DNA of 64,000 nucleotides from Candidatus Electrothrix scaldis (lineage in GTDB: Bacteria > Desulfobacterota > Desulfobulbia > Desulfobulbales > Desulfobulbaceae). The notes under the pieces were generated by a model, which did no database searches, was not told the DNA's origin, and was given only the letters and a program-made list of their open reading frames with translations. How positions within the stretch are numbered: the stretch's first letter is position 1; each line of letters opens with the position of its first letter. Shown here one piece after another: positions 25,627 through 34,720 of this stretch. The stretch is from positions 3,853,826 through 3,917,825 of the forward strand of contig CP138355.1 in NCBI GenBank assembly GCA_033584155.1, given 5' to 3'. The position numbers and the translations under genes were made by a program.

Positions 25627-26103
25627 TCAGAGATCATCCATTGTCGTGGCAGGTTGCAGGTAGACTGCGGTACCATAGGCCAGAACCTCAACTGAACCGA
25701 CCTGATTTTTCTTGCCCTTTGAAATGGAAGAGGTTTCCAGGCGCAGATTAACAATCTGGTCCGCTTCAGGGCAGGATTCCTTCAAGCGCAGGACCGCCTC
25801 TCTTCTGGCCCGATCCACCAAGGTTTCATAGGACTGGACATTGCCTCCGAAAATATTTCTCAACCCGGCAAGGATCCGTTTAAAATAATCCACCGAAATA
25901 ACCACGCTGCCGGTGACAAGGTGAGCGTTTTTCACCTTGCTGTCTGCCCCCAGGACACGACGCCCTGTGGTGGTCGGGATATGCATCCATTGCTTTTCCC
26001 GCTCCATAATGGAACGATAATGCCTTTTCTCAGCAAACTTGCCAAAGGCATAGCCCAGGGTCAATAAGGTGAGGAAAAAAATCAGCTGAATAAGCGCATC
26101 CAT
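25627..26103 (-). CDS. YbjQ/DUF74-like protein with membrane anchor
   Basis: 158 residues: an N-terminal membrane helix (about 5-23) before a YbjQ-like domain. The domain has the pattern NAHLVTGSVVISVDYFKRILAG, LRNIFGGNVQSY and IVNLRLETSS also found in the neighbouring short protein, and ends with a tail after YGTAVYL. YbjQ proteins are beta-rich pentamers of unknown function. Located 3 nt from the next gene. Confidence 0.8.
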   Translation of the reverse strand: MDALIQLIFFLTLLTLGYAFGKFAEKRHYRSIMEREKQWMHIPTTTGRRVLGADSKVKNAHLVTGSVVISVDYFKRILAGLRNIFGGNVQSYETLVDRARREAVLRLKESCPEADQIVNLRLETSSISKGKKNQVGSVEVLAYGTAVYLQPATTMDDL

Positions 26104-26106
26104 ATC

Positions 26107-26421
26107 CTACTCCACCGTGACAGCTGTGCCATAGACATAGATCTCCGCCGCACCCGCAGCCACGGAGGAGGTGGAAAAACGGACATTGACCACCGCATTG
26201 GCACCAAGCTGTTTCGCCTGGGCCTTCATCCGTTTGGTCGCCTCATCTCTGGATTCCTGCAGGAGTTCTGTGTAGCCTTTCAGTTCTCCCCCGAAGATAT
26301 TCTTCAGGCCTGCCATGATATCACGACCTGCATGCTTTGCCCTGACTGTGCTCCCGGAAACAAGGCCATAAGAAACTGTAATGGTTTTTCCTGGAATCTC
26401 TTCTGTATTGGTGAGCAACAT
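26107..26421 (-). CDS. YbjQ family protein
   Basis: 104 residues from an ATG with AGAGG 7 nt before it (a TTG two codons earlier is possible). The YbjQ/DUF74 pattern TITVSYGLVSGSTVRAKHAG, LKNIFGGELKGYTEL and LGANAVVNVRFSTSS is complete with the usual length near 105. It is a shorter paralogue of the adjacent membrane-anchored protein, suggesting local duplication. Function unknown. Confidence 0.9.
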   Translation of the reverse strand: MLLTNTEEIPGKTITVSYGLVSGSTVRAKHAGRDIMAGLKNIFGGELKGYTELLQESRDEATKRMKAQAKQLGANAVVNVRFSTSSVAAGAAEIYVYGTAVTVE

Positions 26422-26526
26422 CTGCAATCCTCTCTGTTGTATTCCTTCCCCGGAAGATTCCGGGACACATCTGCCTTTAGCCTGTATATTCTGTACCTTA
26501 TTGGGTAACGAATTTTTAAGGATTGA

Positions 26527-27975
26527 TTACTCCCTAAATCGCCAATAGATTCCATCAGAGGCAAATATCTTAGCCAGTCCGGGCCGTTGGTCAGGTCGCA
26601 GACCTCTCTTAACTATATTGAATATATCTGCAATGACAGAATTATTATTCCCGAAGTATGAATGGCCCAAGAAATCCGTCTTAACATTCGAAGAATCTAT
26701 GGTTTCAACATGAGGGTACAAAGAGATAGTGTCACCAACCCTCCTGTAGGCCGCATTATGAAACCTCCTTGATGCCTCTAGGGCCTTATCATTGGCTGAA
26801 ACATACAGAGTAACAGGAACACTGGATTCTGCCATAATAGGGACTATATCACGCGTAAAGATATCAACATCAATATCAGGTGCAGCCAGAATTACTTCTT
26901 TAAAGCGGGAATGTAATTCCGGCTTTTTCTGCAATAAAGAGACATAGGCCCGTGTCAGTCCCCTGTTTCCCATACTATGGGCAACCAGATAGATACTTTC
27001 CGCATCTGACTTCTTTGTAAAGTCGAGCAGGAAGTCTTCAATGTTTCTTTCAGACCATCGGATATTCTCCTCATCTGCTGCATACTTAAATAATTTCCCA
27101 TGGGAAGGCCAGCTGTAGAATATCGGTGCGCCATCAAAGGCAAGGTCATAGGCCATCTGGGCGGTACGTCTTGCCGCATCCTCAAAGGTCACATTATATC
27201 CATGAATAAATATAAAGGCTTTTTTTCCTTCCGAGTTCTTTATTCTTTGCGATATCCTTTCATAAAACCTCTGGGTAGGAAGTTCACTAATCCCCAGGAG
27301 CACAACATGCTCTTCCGGGTCTTGACGAAACTCCAGTCTCCAGATGGAAGGCTTTTCCAATTCCCCCATTTTATGATCACGGGGAATACTTACGCTGGCT
27401 GTTCCATAGCTTATCTTTCTTCCTATTTTTCCTCCGAAATAGTCTGACACATCCCTCGGGTCATCTTTCTCTCGATCAGTTGCGAAAAAAACCACTGTTC
27501 GGGCATATTTTTCATCCCCAGAGGGTGCTCTGCCAGAGCGCACCGCTCTTGCCTCAGCAGGAGGTGCCATTCTGACCGTGCGCGACCGTAGCATTTCGCT
27601 TTTGATAGCACGTCGCACTCTTGCCTTAGGAGGCGACGGTGCTGCAATTCTGGCAGCACCCTCCGCTGTTCCGCACTCAGCATAGACCCAACGGTACACT
27701 TGCATGTCCCCCTGGATCATAATGATTCTATACCAGAAGCCTTCCGAGCTTTTCCAGCCCTTATTCCACTCGACAAGTGCATAAGCTTTCCCAGGCTCAG
27801 TCATGATCTTTCCGGGATTGCTCCTTTCTTGTAAGGAGAGATAGGTGTTACATACTTCTGATGCAACAAACTCTCCCCTAGCCTTACCAGCTGCCGCTCG
27901 CCCTTGAGAAGAGGAACAAATAACCATGACCAGGGAGAGTGCCAGCAATACTGTTGCGTTCTTCAATCTACTCAT
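26527..27975 (-). CDS. DUF900 alpha/beta hydrolase, secreted
   Basis: 482 residues with a signal peptide (MSRLKNATVLLALSLVMV, likely cut after GRAAA). A short SH3-like segment (about 40-100, LSLQERSNPGKI, EGFWYRIIMI) is followed by a basic linker and an alpha/beta hydrolase: IHGYNVTFEDAARR (oxyanion), nucleophile AHSMGN (Ser about 320) and a later HSYFGNNN. DUF900 proteins are presumed esterases of unknown substrate. Monocistronic, with a long empty upstream stretch. Confidence 0.85.
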   Translation of the reverse strand: MSRLKNATVLLALSLVMVICSSSQGRAAAGKARGEFVASEVCNTYLSLQERSNPGKIMTEPGKAYALVEWNKGWKSSEGFWYRIIMIQGDMQVYRWVYAECGTAEGAARIAAPSPPKARVRRAIKSEMLRSRTVRMAPPAEARAVRSGRAPSGDEKYARTVVFFATDREKDDPRDVSDYFGGKIGRKISYGTASVSIPRDHKMGELEKPSIWRLEFRQDPEEHVVLLGISELPTQRFYERISQRIKNSEGKKAFIFIHGYNVTFEDAARRTAQMAYDLAFDGAPIFYSWPSHGKLFKYAADEENIRWSERNIEDFLLDFTKKSDAESIYLVAHSMGNRGLTRAYVSLLQKKPELHSRFKEVILAAPDIDVDIFTRDIVPIMAESSVPVTLYVSANDKALEASRRFHNAAYRRVGDTISLYPHVETIDSSNVKTDFLGHSYFGNNNSVIADIFNIVKRGLRPDQRPGLAKIFASDGIYWRFRE

Positions 27976-28311
27976 AATATTTCAATCCGTTCAATTGGTT
28001 AAGCGGCACACCTCACAAAGAAAACAGGCTGTGCCGGTAAAGCATATTCCTTCAAATATGCATAAGCTAATATTTCCAACGAAATACAGGGAGAGCAACT
28101 ACATGACTCTTTATCCCAAGGAAAACACTCTGTTCCTGAAAAGGAAACAAAAAAAATACAGAACACTCATATCATGATTACTCTCTGTGGACTCATAATA
28201 TTTCCAGATACGCATCAAAGAGCTGTATTATTTTGATACCGTGAAAGACGGTAATGTATGCTGCCTGGAACAAATTAATCGGGACTGCCCCTGGTTTTTC
28301 TTTCCAGCACC
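27976..28311. other. intergenic region
   Basis: 336 nt between the DUF900 gene and radA. AT-rich with no recognisable coding pattern; short in-frame stretches lack ribosome binding sites. It should contain the DUF900 promoter; I could not pick out a convincing one. Confidence 0.5.
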
Positions 28312-29679
28312 CTACCCCACAAACAACCGCTCCACCACTTCATGCACCGTACGGACCGGATGCACCTGAATCCCTTGTGCCGCCCCAGCCTCCAGCTGCC
28401 GACTGCTGGATTCCGGCATGAGAAAGGTTTTAAAGCCCAAGCGTTGGGCCTCGCGAAGCCGCAACTCCATCTGGCCTACAGCGCGGATTTCCCCGGCCAG
28501 ACCAACCTCGCCGCAGACTACCGTGGTGGGTTCAACCACCTTTTCATAGAGGCTGGAAAGCAGAGCCACAATCACGCCTAAATCCAGGGCAGGCTCATCA
28601 ATGCGGATTCCACCCGCAATATTGAGAAAGATATCATGATCAAACAGGGTGACCCCTATTTTCTTTTCCAAGACAGCGGTGAGCAGGGCCAGACGCTGGG
28701 GATCCGCGCCGATGGCGGTCCGCCGGGCCGTACCCAGGCTGGACGGACTGACCAATGCCTGAACCTCCACCAGGATAGGCCGGGTACCCTCTATGCTGGG
28801 CATGACCACAGAACCTGGCACATTGACCGGACGTTCGGCAAGAAACAGGGCTGAGGGGTTATCAACCTCAGCAAGCCCGCTTTCCTTCATCTCAAAGACA
28901 CCTATCTCATTGGTGGAACCAAAGCGGTTCTTCACCGTGCGCAGGACCCGGAAGACCTGCCCGCTGTCGCCCTCAAAATAGAGCACTGTATCCACCATAT
29001 GCTCCAGAACCCGAGGCCCGGCAATGGAGCCGTCCTTAGTTACATGACCGATCAGGATAATGGGCAGGTCAGTGCGCTTGGCCAGATTAACGAACAGGGA
29101 GGCTGACTCCCGCACTTGGGTCACCGAACCTGGTGCCGAGCTGACCTCCTCACTGAACATGGTCTGAATGGAGTCCACAGCCAGAAAGGCAGGGCGTATT
29201 TTATCGCTCAGACCGATTATAGCCTGGACTGAGTTTTCCGCCGCCAAAAAAATATGTTCACTGCGCACGTTCAGGCGTTCTGCCCGCATCCGGATCTGCC
29301 CAACCGACTCCTCACCACTGGCATAGAGCACCTTATGCTTTTGCCCGGCCAAGGCTGCCAGCAGCTGAAGGATCAGAGTGGACTTTCCTATGCCAGGGTC
29401 ACCGCCAATCAACACCATTGAACCAGGCACAATACCGCCGCCCAGGGTGCGGTCCAGTTCACTGATCCCGGTGACCAGACGAACCGGCTCTTCACCGCCT
29501 TCTCCGGTCAAAGGGAAAACTTCTGCTGTTGCCCGACCTGTTCGACCAGTACGAAGCTTCAGCTTTTTCTGCTCGTTCAGACTGTCCCATTCCCCGCATT
29601 CCGGGCAACGACCCAGCCATTTCCGGCTTTCATAGCCACAGGCAGAGCAGAGATAGATTTTTTGTTCTTTTGGGGGCAT
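28312..29679 (-). CDS. radA: DNA repair protein RadA
   Basis: 455 residues. N-terminal zinc finger CSACGYESRKWLGRCPEC, then a RecA-like ATPase with Walker A GGDPGIGKST, the RadA signature VKNRFGSTNEIGVFEM (KNRFG), and the C-terminal Lon-protease-like domain. RadA promotes branch migration in recombination. It lies 8 nt after the MNT gene on the same strand, probably read through from the defence island. Confidence 0.97.
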   Translation of the reverse strand: MPPKEQKIYLCSACGYESRKWLGRCPECGEWDSLNEQKKLKLRTGRTGRATAEVFPLTGEGGEEPVRLVTGISELDRTLGGGIVPGSMVLIGGDPGIGKSTLILQLLAALAGQKHKVLYASGEESVGQIRMRAERLNVRSEHIFLAAENSVQAIIGLSDKIRPAFLAVDSIQTMFSEEVSSAPGSVTQVRESASLFVNLAKRTDLPIILIGHVTKDGSIAGPRVLEHMVDTVLYFEGDSGQVFRVLRTVKNRFGSTNEIGVFEMKESGLAEVDNPSALFLAERPVNVPGSVVMPSIEGTRPILVEVQALVSPSSLGTARRTAIGADPQRLALLTAVLEKKIGVTLFDHDIFLNIAGGIRIDEPALDLGVIVALLSSLYEKVVEPTTVVCGEVGLAGEIRAVGQMELRLREAQRLGFKTFLMPESSSRQLEAGAAQGIQVHPVRTVHEVVERLFVG

Positions 29680-29687
29680 GGGGGGAC

Positions 29688-30089
29688 TTATTCTTCTAAC
29701 AGGGAACAGTTACGGCAAGGGAGACGAAGGGGATGAGACAACCTCATAGTACTTTTATCATAGACCACCAATCCTTGCTCAGTATGGATAAACAACGGAC
29801 GCGCCACAGCATCAATATGTGTCCGCAACGGCGCATAGGTGATAGTGCTGTAACTTACAACATCAACAGCAAATGGTAGAAGACTTTCATGAAACAAGGT
29901 CCACAGGCGGTCACATACCACTTCGTCAGCAGAACCATAGAGCACTAAATCCAGATCAGAGTTAGGACGATGCTTTCCTTGCGCACGGGAACCAAAGACA
30001 GCCACCTGCTCTATGCTCTTCTGGGCTGTATACAAGATTTTCAGAATGAGCTCCCGTTGCTCATCACTCAGGCCAAAATCATCAGTCAT
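29688..30089 (-). CDS. MNT nucleotidyltransferase antitoxin (MntA-like)
   Basis: 133 residues of minimal nucleotidyltransferase. GSRAQGKHRPNSDLD (GS-x10-DxD: Gly33, Ser34, Asp45, Asp47) is the catalytic motif. In HepT/MntA (type VII) systems this enzyme adds AMP to a tyrosine of the HEPN toxin and so silences it. It overlaps the HEPN gene by 4 nt (ATGA). The C-terminal part ends in RLPCRNCSLLEE. Assigned by motif and pairing. Confidence 0.85.
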   Translation of the reverse strand: MTDDFGLSDEQRELILKILYTAQKSIEQVAVFGSRAQGKHRPNSDLDLVLYGSADEVVCDRLWTLFHESLLPFAVDVVSYSTITYAPLRTHIDAVARPLFIHTEQGLVVYDKSTMRLSHPLRLPCRNCSLLEE

Positions 30090-30511
30090 GGCGAGTCTGC
30101 GTTGATCTGCTGAGTCAGTAAGAACTCATGTAGTTCATCAAAGACCGCTAAATAACTGACGTCGATATCGGCAATTACCTGCTCAAAGGTATCAAAATTA
30201 TAGGTGTGCGACATACGATTGCGGGCATCCAGGGCTTTTTGCCAAACGTCACCCTGCGTAATGACTCCTGCCTCGAATGCACGACGAATGACTGCGCGGG
30301 GAGTAATTTGATCAAATACAATGCCTTCGCTCTCCAGATAGTCTTTCAGCGTTTTCCAGGCAAGTTCCATAGTGTATTCAAAACGCTGAATCACGCCTTC
30401 CTTTTCCAGTTGCGTCAGCGGACTTTCCTGTTCGATTGCTTCGCGCAACAAGTTGAAGGCACGTTGGTAATTGTCAAAACGGTAATACCAGCGTGGGGTT
30501 TGGTCAGTCAT
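30086..30511 (-). CDS. HEPN toxin (HepT / HI0074 type)
   Basis: 141 residues, all helical. The RNase motif R-x4-H is Arg97-NRMS-His102, and Tyr104 completes R-x4-H-x-Y, the site AMPylated by MntA in known pairs. The N-terminus (RWYYRFDNYQRAFNLLREA) and middle (EYTMELAWKTLKDYLE) match nucleotidyltransferase-substrate-binding proteins. The gene is upstream of MNT, the usual order. It lies 95 nt past hsdM, at the end of the restriction island. Confidence 0.87.
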   Translation of the reverse strand: MTDQTPRWYYRFDNYQRAFNLLREAIEQESPLTQLEKEGVIQRFEYTMELAWKTLKDYLESEGIVFDQITPRAVIRRAFEAGVITQGDVWQKALDARNRMSHTYNFDTFEQVIADIDVSYLAVFDELHEFLLTQQINADSP

Positions 30512-30606
30512 GGAGTGACCTCCTTGGTCATGTTTGCTTTGCTCATGGTGCTTTTATATTTTCTGCTTGTTCTGGTTATCCCGCTTCACCGCAGTCCGGG
30601 TAACTA

Positions 30607-32232
30607 CTAAGGCAAAAGCGGCAAGCCGAGTTCTTCAAGAAAGGCATTATGCTTATTCCTGGCCACCTTGATGTCCTGTTCCAATGCAACCAGATCCTTA
30701 TGAACACCCGGTAGATCAACAGACTCTTCCGGTACAGCTGTACTAATATAACGCGAGATGTTCAGGTTGTAATCGTTCGCCTCAATTTCTTCCAACAGCA
30801 CGCGACGGGAATAACGTTCCTCCTCTTCGCGGAACTGATAGGTGTCGATGATTTTCTCAATATGTTCCGGCTGCAAACGATTCTGTCGTTTAATCTTCTC
30901 AAAGTCTTCACTGGCATTGATAAAGAGCACGTCATCCGGCTTTTTGCATTTTTTCAGGACCAGGATGCAGACCGGAATTCCGGTGGAATAAAACAGCTTG
31001 GCAGGCAGGCCGATCACCGTGTCTATATGCCCGTCTTTGAGCAGCTTGGTACGGATGCGTTGTTCTGCGCCACCCCGGAACAGCACACCGTGGGGCAAAA
31101 TAATAGCCATGACACCGTCAGGCTTGAGGTAATGAAAGCCGTGCAGCAAAAAAGCAAAATCAGCGGCGGACTTGGGTGCTATGCCATGATTCTTGAAGCG
31201 CACATCTTCGCCTAAAGCTTCAGTGGGCTGCCAACGATAGCTGAAAGGCGGATTGGCCACAACTGCATCAAACCTGGGCATTTTGGCCGGGTTGGTTTCA
31301 CGCAGCATATCCCAGTCATTGGTAAGCGTATCGCCATGATACATTGCGAACTCGGAATCTTTGACCCCGTGCAGGAGCATGTTCATCCGGGCCAGGTTAT
31401 AGGTGGTGATATTCTTTTCCTGCCCGTAGATTTTACCGATACCGTTAGGGCCTAATCGACCGCGCACGTTGAGTAACAGCGAGCCGGAGCCGCAGGCAAA
31501 ATCCAAAACGCTTTCCAGGTATTTTTTCCTGCCGGTAACGGGTTCCTGGCAGTCTAAAATGACGATAGCAGAAAGGATACTGGAGATCTGCTGAGGCGTG
31601 TAGAACTCGCCTGCTTTTTTGCCGGAACCAGCAGCAAATTGGCCGATAAGGTATTCATAGGCATCACCCAGGGTATCGCTGTCCGTGGAAAACCGGGCCA
31701 GCCCGTCGGCAATCTTGGTAATGATTGTGCAGAGTTTACCATTGCGGGCTGGGTAGTCTTTGCCCAGTTTTTCGGAATTCAGATTGATTTCAGAGAACAA
31801 TCCACCAAAGGTGCTGGCAAAAGATTCGTTTTCTATATACTTAAAGCCTTTCTCCAAGGTACGCAGCAAGTTATCATCCTGCTTACGGGCCATCTCTGCA
31901 ATATTGCCCCAGAGGAAATCAGGCTCAATCACATAATGGACCTTACGGCGCATTTGTTTTTCAAATTCGACAATGTCCTTTTTATTCTCTCCATACCAAA
32001 TTTGCAGCGGTGTCGTTGCACCGAGTCTTTTCATAATATCTTCTTTGGTATCATCGGGATAATCTCGGCCCAACTCCTTCTTTACAGCGGCCTCGTAATT
32101 ATCCGACAAATAACGCAGGAAGAGAAAGGAAAGCATGTAATCGCGGAAATCGTCCGCGTTCATTGCCCCGCGCAGTTGATCGGCAATGGCCCAGAGGGTA
32201 CTGCCCAGTTGTTTTTGATCGTGTTCGGTCAT
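30607..32232 (-). CDS. hsdM: type I restriction-modification methyltransferase subunit
   Basis: 541 residues. N-terminal helical domain (LWAIADQLRGAMNADDFR, LSFLFLRYLS), GEFYTP (208-213), SAM motif FACGSG (245-250), and catalytic NPPF (327-330) typical of adenine methyltransferases. HsdM joins HsdS to methylate the host target. Length is normal. It starts by sharing one base with the stop of the PrrC-like gene (TAATG); the hsdR-hsdS-hsdM order is interrupted by accessory genes. Confidence 0.95.
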   Translation of the reverse strand: MTEHDQKQLGSTLWAIADQLRGAMNADDFRDYMLSFLFLRYLSDNYEAAVKKELGRDYPDDTKEDIMKRLGATTPLQIWYGENKKDIVEFEKQMRRKVHYVIEPDFLWGNIAEMARKQDDNLLRTLEKGFKYIENESFASTFGGLFSEINLNSEKLGKDYPARNGKLCTIITKIADGLARFSTDSDTLGDAYEYLIGQFAAGSGKKAGEFYTPQQISSILSAIVILDCQEPVTGRKKYLESVLDFACGSGSLLLNVRGRLGPNGIGKIYGQEKNITTYNLARMNMLLHGVKDSEFAMYHGDTLTNDWDMLRETNPAKMPRFDAVVANPPFSYRWQPTEALGEDVRFKNHGIAPKSAADFAFLLHGFHYLKPDGVMAIILPHGVLFRGGAEQRIRTKLLKDGHIDTVIGLPAKLFYSTGIPVCILVLKKCKKPDDVLFINASEDFEKIKRQNRLQPEHIEKIIDTYQFREEEERYSRRVLLEEIEANDYNLNISRYISTAVPEESVDLPGVHKDLVALEQDIKVARNKHNAFLEELGLPLLP

Positions 32233-33332
32233 TATGAGTTACTGTTGGAGGTGCTCGTCTCTGCCAGAACCTCAGGCAAAGCAAATTGATAACGATTGAG
32301 AAAGGCGTTCAGGATTTGGCAAAAGAGTTGTTTGGTATCTTCGACCATCTCGCGGGGTTCATAGATGGCGTATTTGCCGTGACTGAGAAGATTCAAGGCA
32401 CGGGCATAAAGGACTTCGTCTTCCACGCCGTGGATGCAGGTAGAAAAGTCATCGTGTCCGAAAAAAATAGCGGTTTTCTCAAGGATACTGCGCAGCATAT
32501 TGAAGTGGTACGTATAGAGGGTGCCGGAATCCGCAGCCTTCTGAAGCTCACTCAACATGGCAACGTGGTGAAAAAATGGTGTCTCGTCTGTCGAGCGGAG
32601 GGTATATTCGCTGCCCCGGTTCGGTCGGTGCAGAAAATACTTTTTATGGGACTGCTTTTTCAATTCATTGCAGACGACATTGAAAAAAAGGGAGTGGTGA
32701 GAGGAAATGACCACTTTAAATTGATCCTTTCCTCTTCTCAGTAACTTTGCCAGATCACTCGCAACAGCGATAGCATTATTGTCATCAAGAGAGGAAATGG
32801 GGTCATCAATGTAGATGTATTTAACCCAGGCATAAGAAGAGTCGCCATCAAAGACACGCTCACAGATCGCCATAAACAGGCACCAGATAAAAACATTCTC
32901 CTCGCCGCGAGATACTTTGATATTTTCTTGCTCGCCTTTACGAAAAGAGATGGCCCATCTTTCATAGTCAATATCAAAGTCAAAGTCGGCATAACGACCA
33001 AGATAGGCCTGAATGTTCTCCTCAAGGGCCAATTCCTTAATTCCAGAAAAAAACAGAGATGCTGAATTGAGTTGTAACACCCTCTCGCTGTCGCCTTCGA
33101 GATCGTTGTCCCAAATAAACAAATCTTCAGTGAAGGCATTAAAATAAAGCGTATCGGGATTACCTCTGTTCTTTCGCTTGCCCGCATCCTTAAATTCCAT
33201 AGAAAGGCGCGTTTTCCCTGTGCCGTTGTATGCATAGAGCAAGACAAAATCTCGGTTATTGAGATCGTCACGTAATCTAGTTGCCAGTTGACGCAACGCC
33301 GGATATTGAAATATCTTCCGGCTACCGCTCAC
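32232..33332 (-). CDS. PrrC-like ATPase / anticodon nuclease candidate
   Basis: 366 residues from a GTG start overlapping an hsdS-tail fragment. ATPase parts: Walker A NGTGKT (36-41), signature SRGEEN (141-146), Walker B IYIDDPISSLDD (173-184), switch ISSHH (209-213). The C-terminal region carries R281-x3-E285 (LRSILE) and His318 in NLLSHG, 33 residues after Glu285. E. coli PrrC uses Arg320, Glu324 and His356 with nearly the same spacing, and also sits inside a type I restriction locus. PrrC cuts tRNA-Lys when the restriction enzyme is inhibited. This gene is therefore a strong candidate, not proven; other AAA_13 ATPases share the motif. Confidence 0.7.
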   Translation of the reverse strand: MSGSRKIFQYPALRQLATRLRDDLNNRDFVLLYAYNGTGKTRLSMEFKDAGKRKNRGNPDTLYFNAFTEDLFIWDNDLEGDSERVLQLNSASLFFSGIKELALEENIQAYLGRYADFDFDIDYERWAISFRKGEQENIKVSRGEENVFIWCLFMAICERVFDGDSSYAWVKYIYIDDPISSLDDNNAIAVASDLAKLLRRGKDQFKVVISSHHSLFFNVVCNELKKQSHKKYFLHRPNRGSEYTLRSTDETPFFHHVAMLSELQKAADSGTLYTYHFNMLRSILEKTAIFFGHDDFSTCIHGVEDEVLYARALNLLSHGKYAIYEPREMVEDTKQLFCQILNAFLNRYQFALPEVLAETSTSNSNS

Positions 33333-33424
33333 TTTCTGGCCTCGTCAAGCGCAGGAAAAAGCTGCTGCATCAGTCCTTTTTTATGGATCTTAAGCGTTTC
33401 GATTTTTTGGGCTTGTTCAGTCAT
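33329..33424 (-). pseudogene. hsdS 3' tail fragment, copy 2
   Basis: A 31-codon frame, MTEQAQKIETLKIHKKGLMQ then QLFPALDEARK, that matches the C-terminus of the complete HsdS. Its ATG overlaps the stop of the 65-aa gene and its TGA overlaps the GTG of the PrrC-like gene. It can be translated, but is only an HsdS end piece and probably serves as a translational coupler or a recombination scar. Confidence 0.8.
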
Positions 33425-33618
33425 TGATTTTTTCCTTCCGGACTCTTGCGGCGTAACTCATCTGCTGATATATGCACCAGTTTTTCATCCTGCACAAGGA
33501 CAATGCCGGTGTCAGTTTGGACGGCGACTTTGCGGGCCAGTTTGGCAGCCCGCTGCATAGCAGCCACTGAGGCACGCAGGTCAGGATTTTTGGCATTGGC
33601 AATATCTTGTGCGCTCAT
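33421..33618 (-). CDS. 65-aa protein of the restriction island
   Basis: 65 residues, MSAQDIANAKNPDLRASVAA with a helical front and the strand-like TGIVLVQDEKLVHISADELR back. It has the size and pattern of a small antitoxin-like or hsd-associated protein, but no family was recognised with certainty. It shares ATGA with the end of one hsdS-tail fragment and its own stop overlaps the start of another, so it is a cassette of its own. Good codon pattern argues that it is real. Confidence 0.6.
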   Translation of the reverse strand: MSAQDIANAKNPDLRASVAAMQRAAKLARKVAVQTDTGIVLVQDEKLVHISADELRRKSPEGKNQ

Positions 33619-33728
33619 CCCTGCACCTCATCAAGCGATGGAACGAGCTGCTGCATCAGCCCTTTTTTATGGCCCTTGAGCGTATTGATTTTTTTGGCTT
33701 GAGCAGTCAAAAGGGGGCTATCCATCAT
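33615..33728 (-). pseudogene. hsdS 3' tail fragment, copy 1
   Basis: A 37-codon frame beginning MMDSPLLTAQAKKINTLKGH and ending LMQQLVPSLDEVQG, the same end as the complete HsdS (LMQQLFPSLDEVQG). It overlaps the DUF1016 stop (ATGATG) at the front and the 65-aa gene start at the back. The DNA is nearly identical to the hsdS end at 34717-34800. Confidence 0.85.
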
Positions 33729-34720
33729 TTCGTCCCTTCGATCAACCGCTTCTCCCGCTCGATCTCGGCAATCAATTCCTCTTCGGTCGGAAGTATGCGC
33801 TGATACTTTGAGGCAAAAAGTTGCTGGCTCTCCTTGATCACCGAGTATTTGACAATGGTTTCATCCTTGCTGTCGCAAAGAATAATGCCAATGGTGGGGT
33901 TGTCGTCTTCGCCGCGTTTCAGATCATCGAACATGCGCACATACATATCCATTTGACCGATATCCTGATGACTGAGCTTGCCGGTTTTCAGATCAATAAT
34001 GACAAAGCACTTGAGCAGGTAGTTGTAAAAAACCAAATCAATAAAAAAATGGCTGGTTTCAGTGCTGATGCGCATCTGTCGTGCGACGAACGAGAATCCC
34101 TTGCCCAGCTCCAGCAAAAACTTCTGCAACTCATCAATAATCGCCTGCTCCAGTCGGCTCTCTTTTACCTGTCCAGCTTCCGGCAGTTGCAAAAACTCCA
34201 GCACATAAGGGTCTCTGATAAATTCCAGTTGGGCAGCTGCGCCCTGTGTCGGCGATGGCGTGGCCTGGGTTGAAAGCAGGCGTTGAAAGCTCCGGCTTTT
34301 GATATTGCGTTCCAGTTGGCGCACCGTCCAGTTCTGTTCTCTGGCCTCGCGGCAGTAATACTCAATGGCCTGCGACGAATCGACGCGCATAATCAAACGC
34401 AGGTGGCTCCAACTCAATTCTCTACACAGCGTGGAGAGAATTGCCTGATCGGGGAAGGTCAGGTAGAACTGACGGCAGTTATATAAATTGGCGTAGGAAA
34501 AACCTTTGCCGAAATCGGCTGTTAACGCCGTCGATAGCGTTTCAATCAGGCGTTTGCCGTATTGGGCTTTATGCTGCCCAAGCTGTTCCTCTTGCACAAT
34601 CCGTTGCCCAATCAGCCAATAGGCTTCCACCATAGCGGCATTCACCGCCGAACGCGCCTGGCTGCGTGCCTGTTCGAGGATGTTTTTTATGTCCGTGTGA
34701 AAAGAGGTTAAGGTGCTCAT
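33725..34720 (-). CDS. DUF1016/YhcG-type PDDEXK nuclease
   Basis: 331 residues. The DUF1016 N-terminal helical part (EQARSQARSAVNAAMVEAYW, LIGQRIVQEEQLG, YGKRLIETLS, FSYANLYNCRQFYL) precedes a PDDEXK nuclease domain with FIDLVFYN (Asp) and IIDLKTG (Asp-x-Lys). These proteins often accompany type I restriction loci. The gene starts inside the hsdS stop (ATGA) and ends overlapping an hsdS-tail fragment. Role as additional nuclease or regulator unproven. Confidence 0.9.
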   Translation of the reverse strand: MSTLTSFHTDIKNILEQARSQARSAVNAAMVEAYWLIGQRIVQEEQLGQHKAQYGKRLIETLSTALTADFGKGFSYANLYNCRQFYLTFPDQAILSTLCRELSWSHLRLIMRVDSSQAIEYYCREAREQNWTVRQLERNIKSRSFQRLLSTQATPSPTQGAAAQLEFIRDPYVLEFLQLPEAGQVKESRLEQAIIDELQKFLLELGKGFSFVARQMRISTETSHFFIDLVFYNYLLKCFVIIDLKTGKLSHQDIGQMDMYVRMFDDLKRGEDDNPTIGIILCDSKDETIVKYSVIKESQQLFASKYQRILPTEEELIAEIEREKRLIEGTK

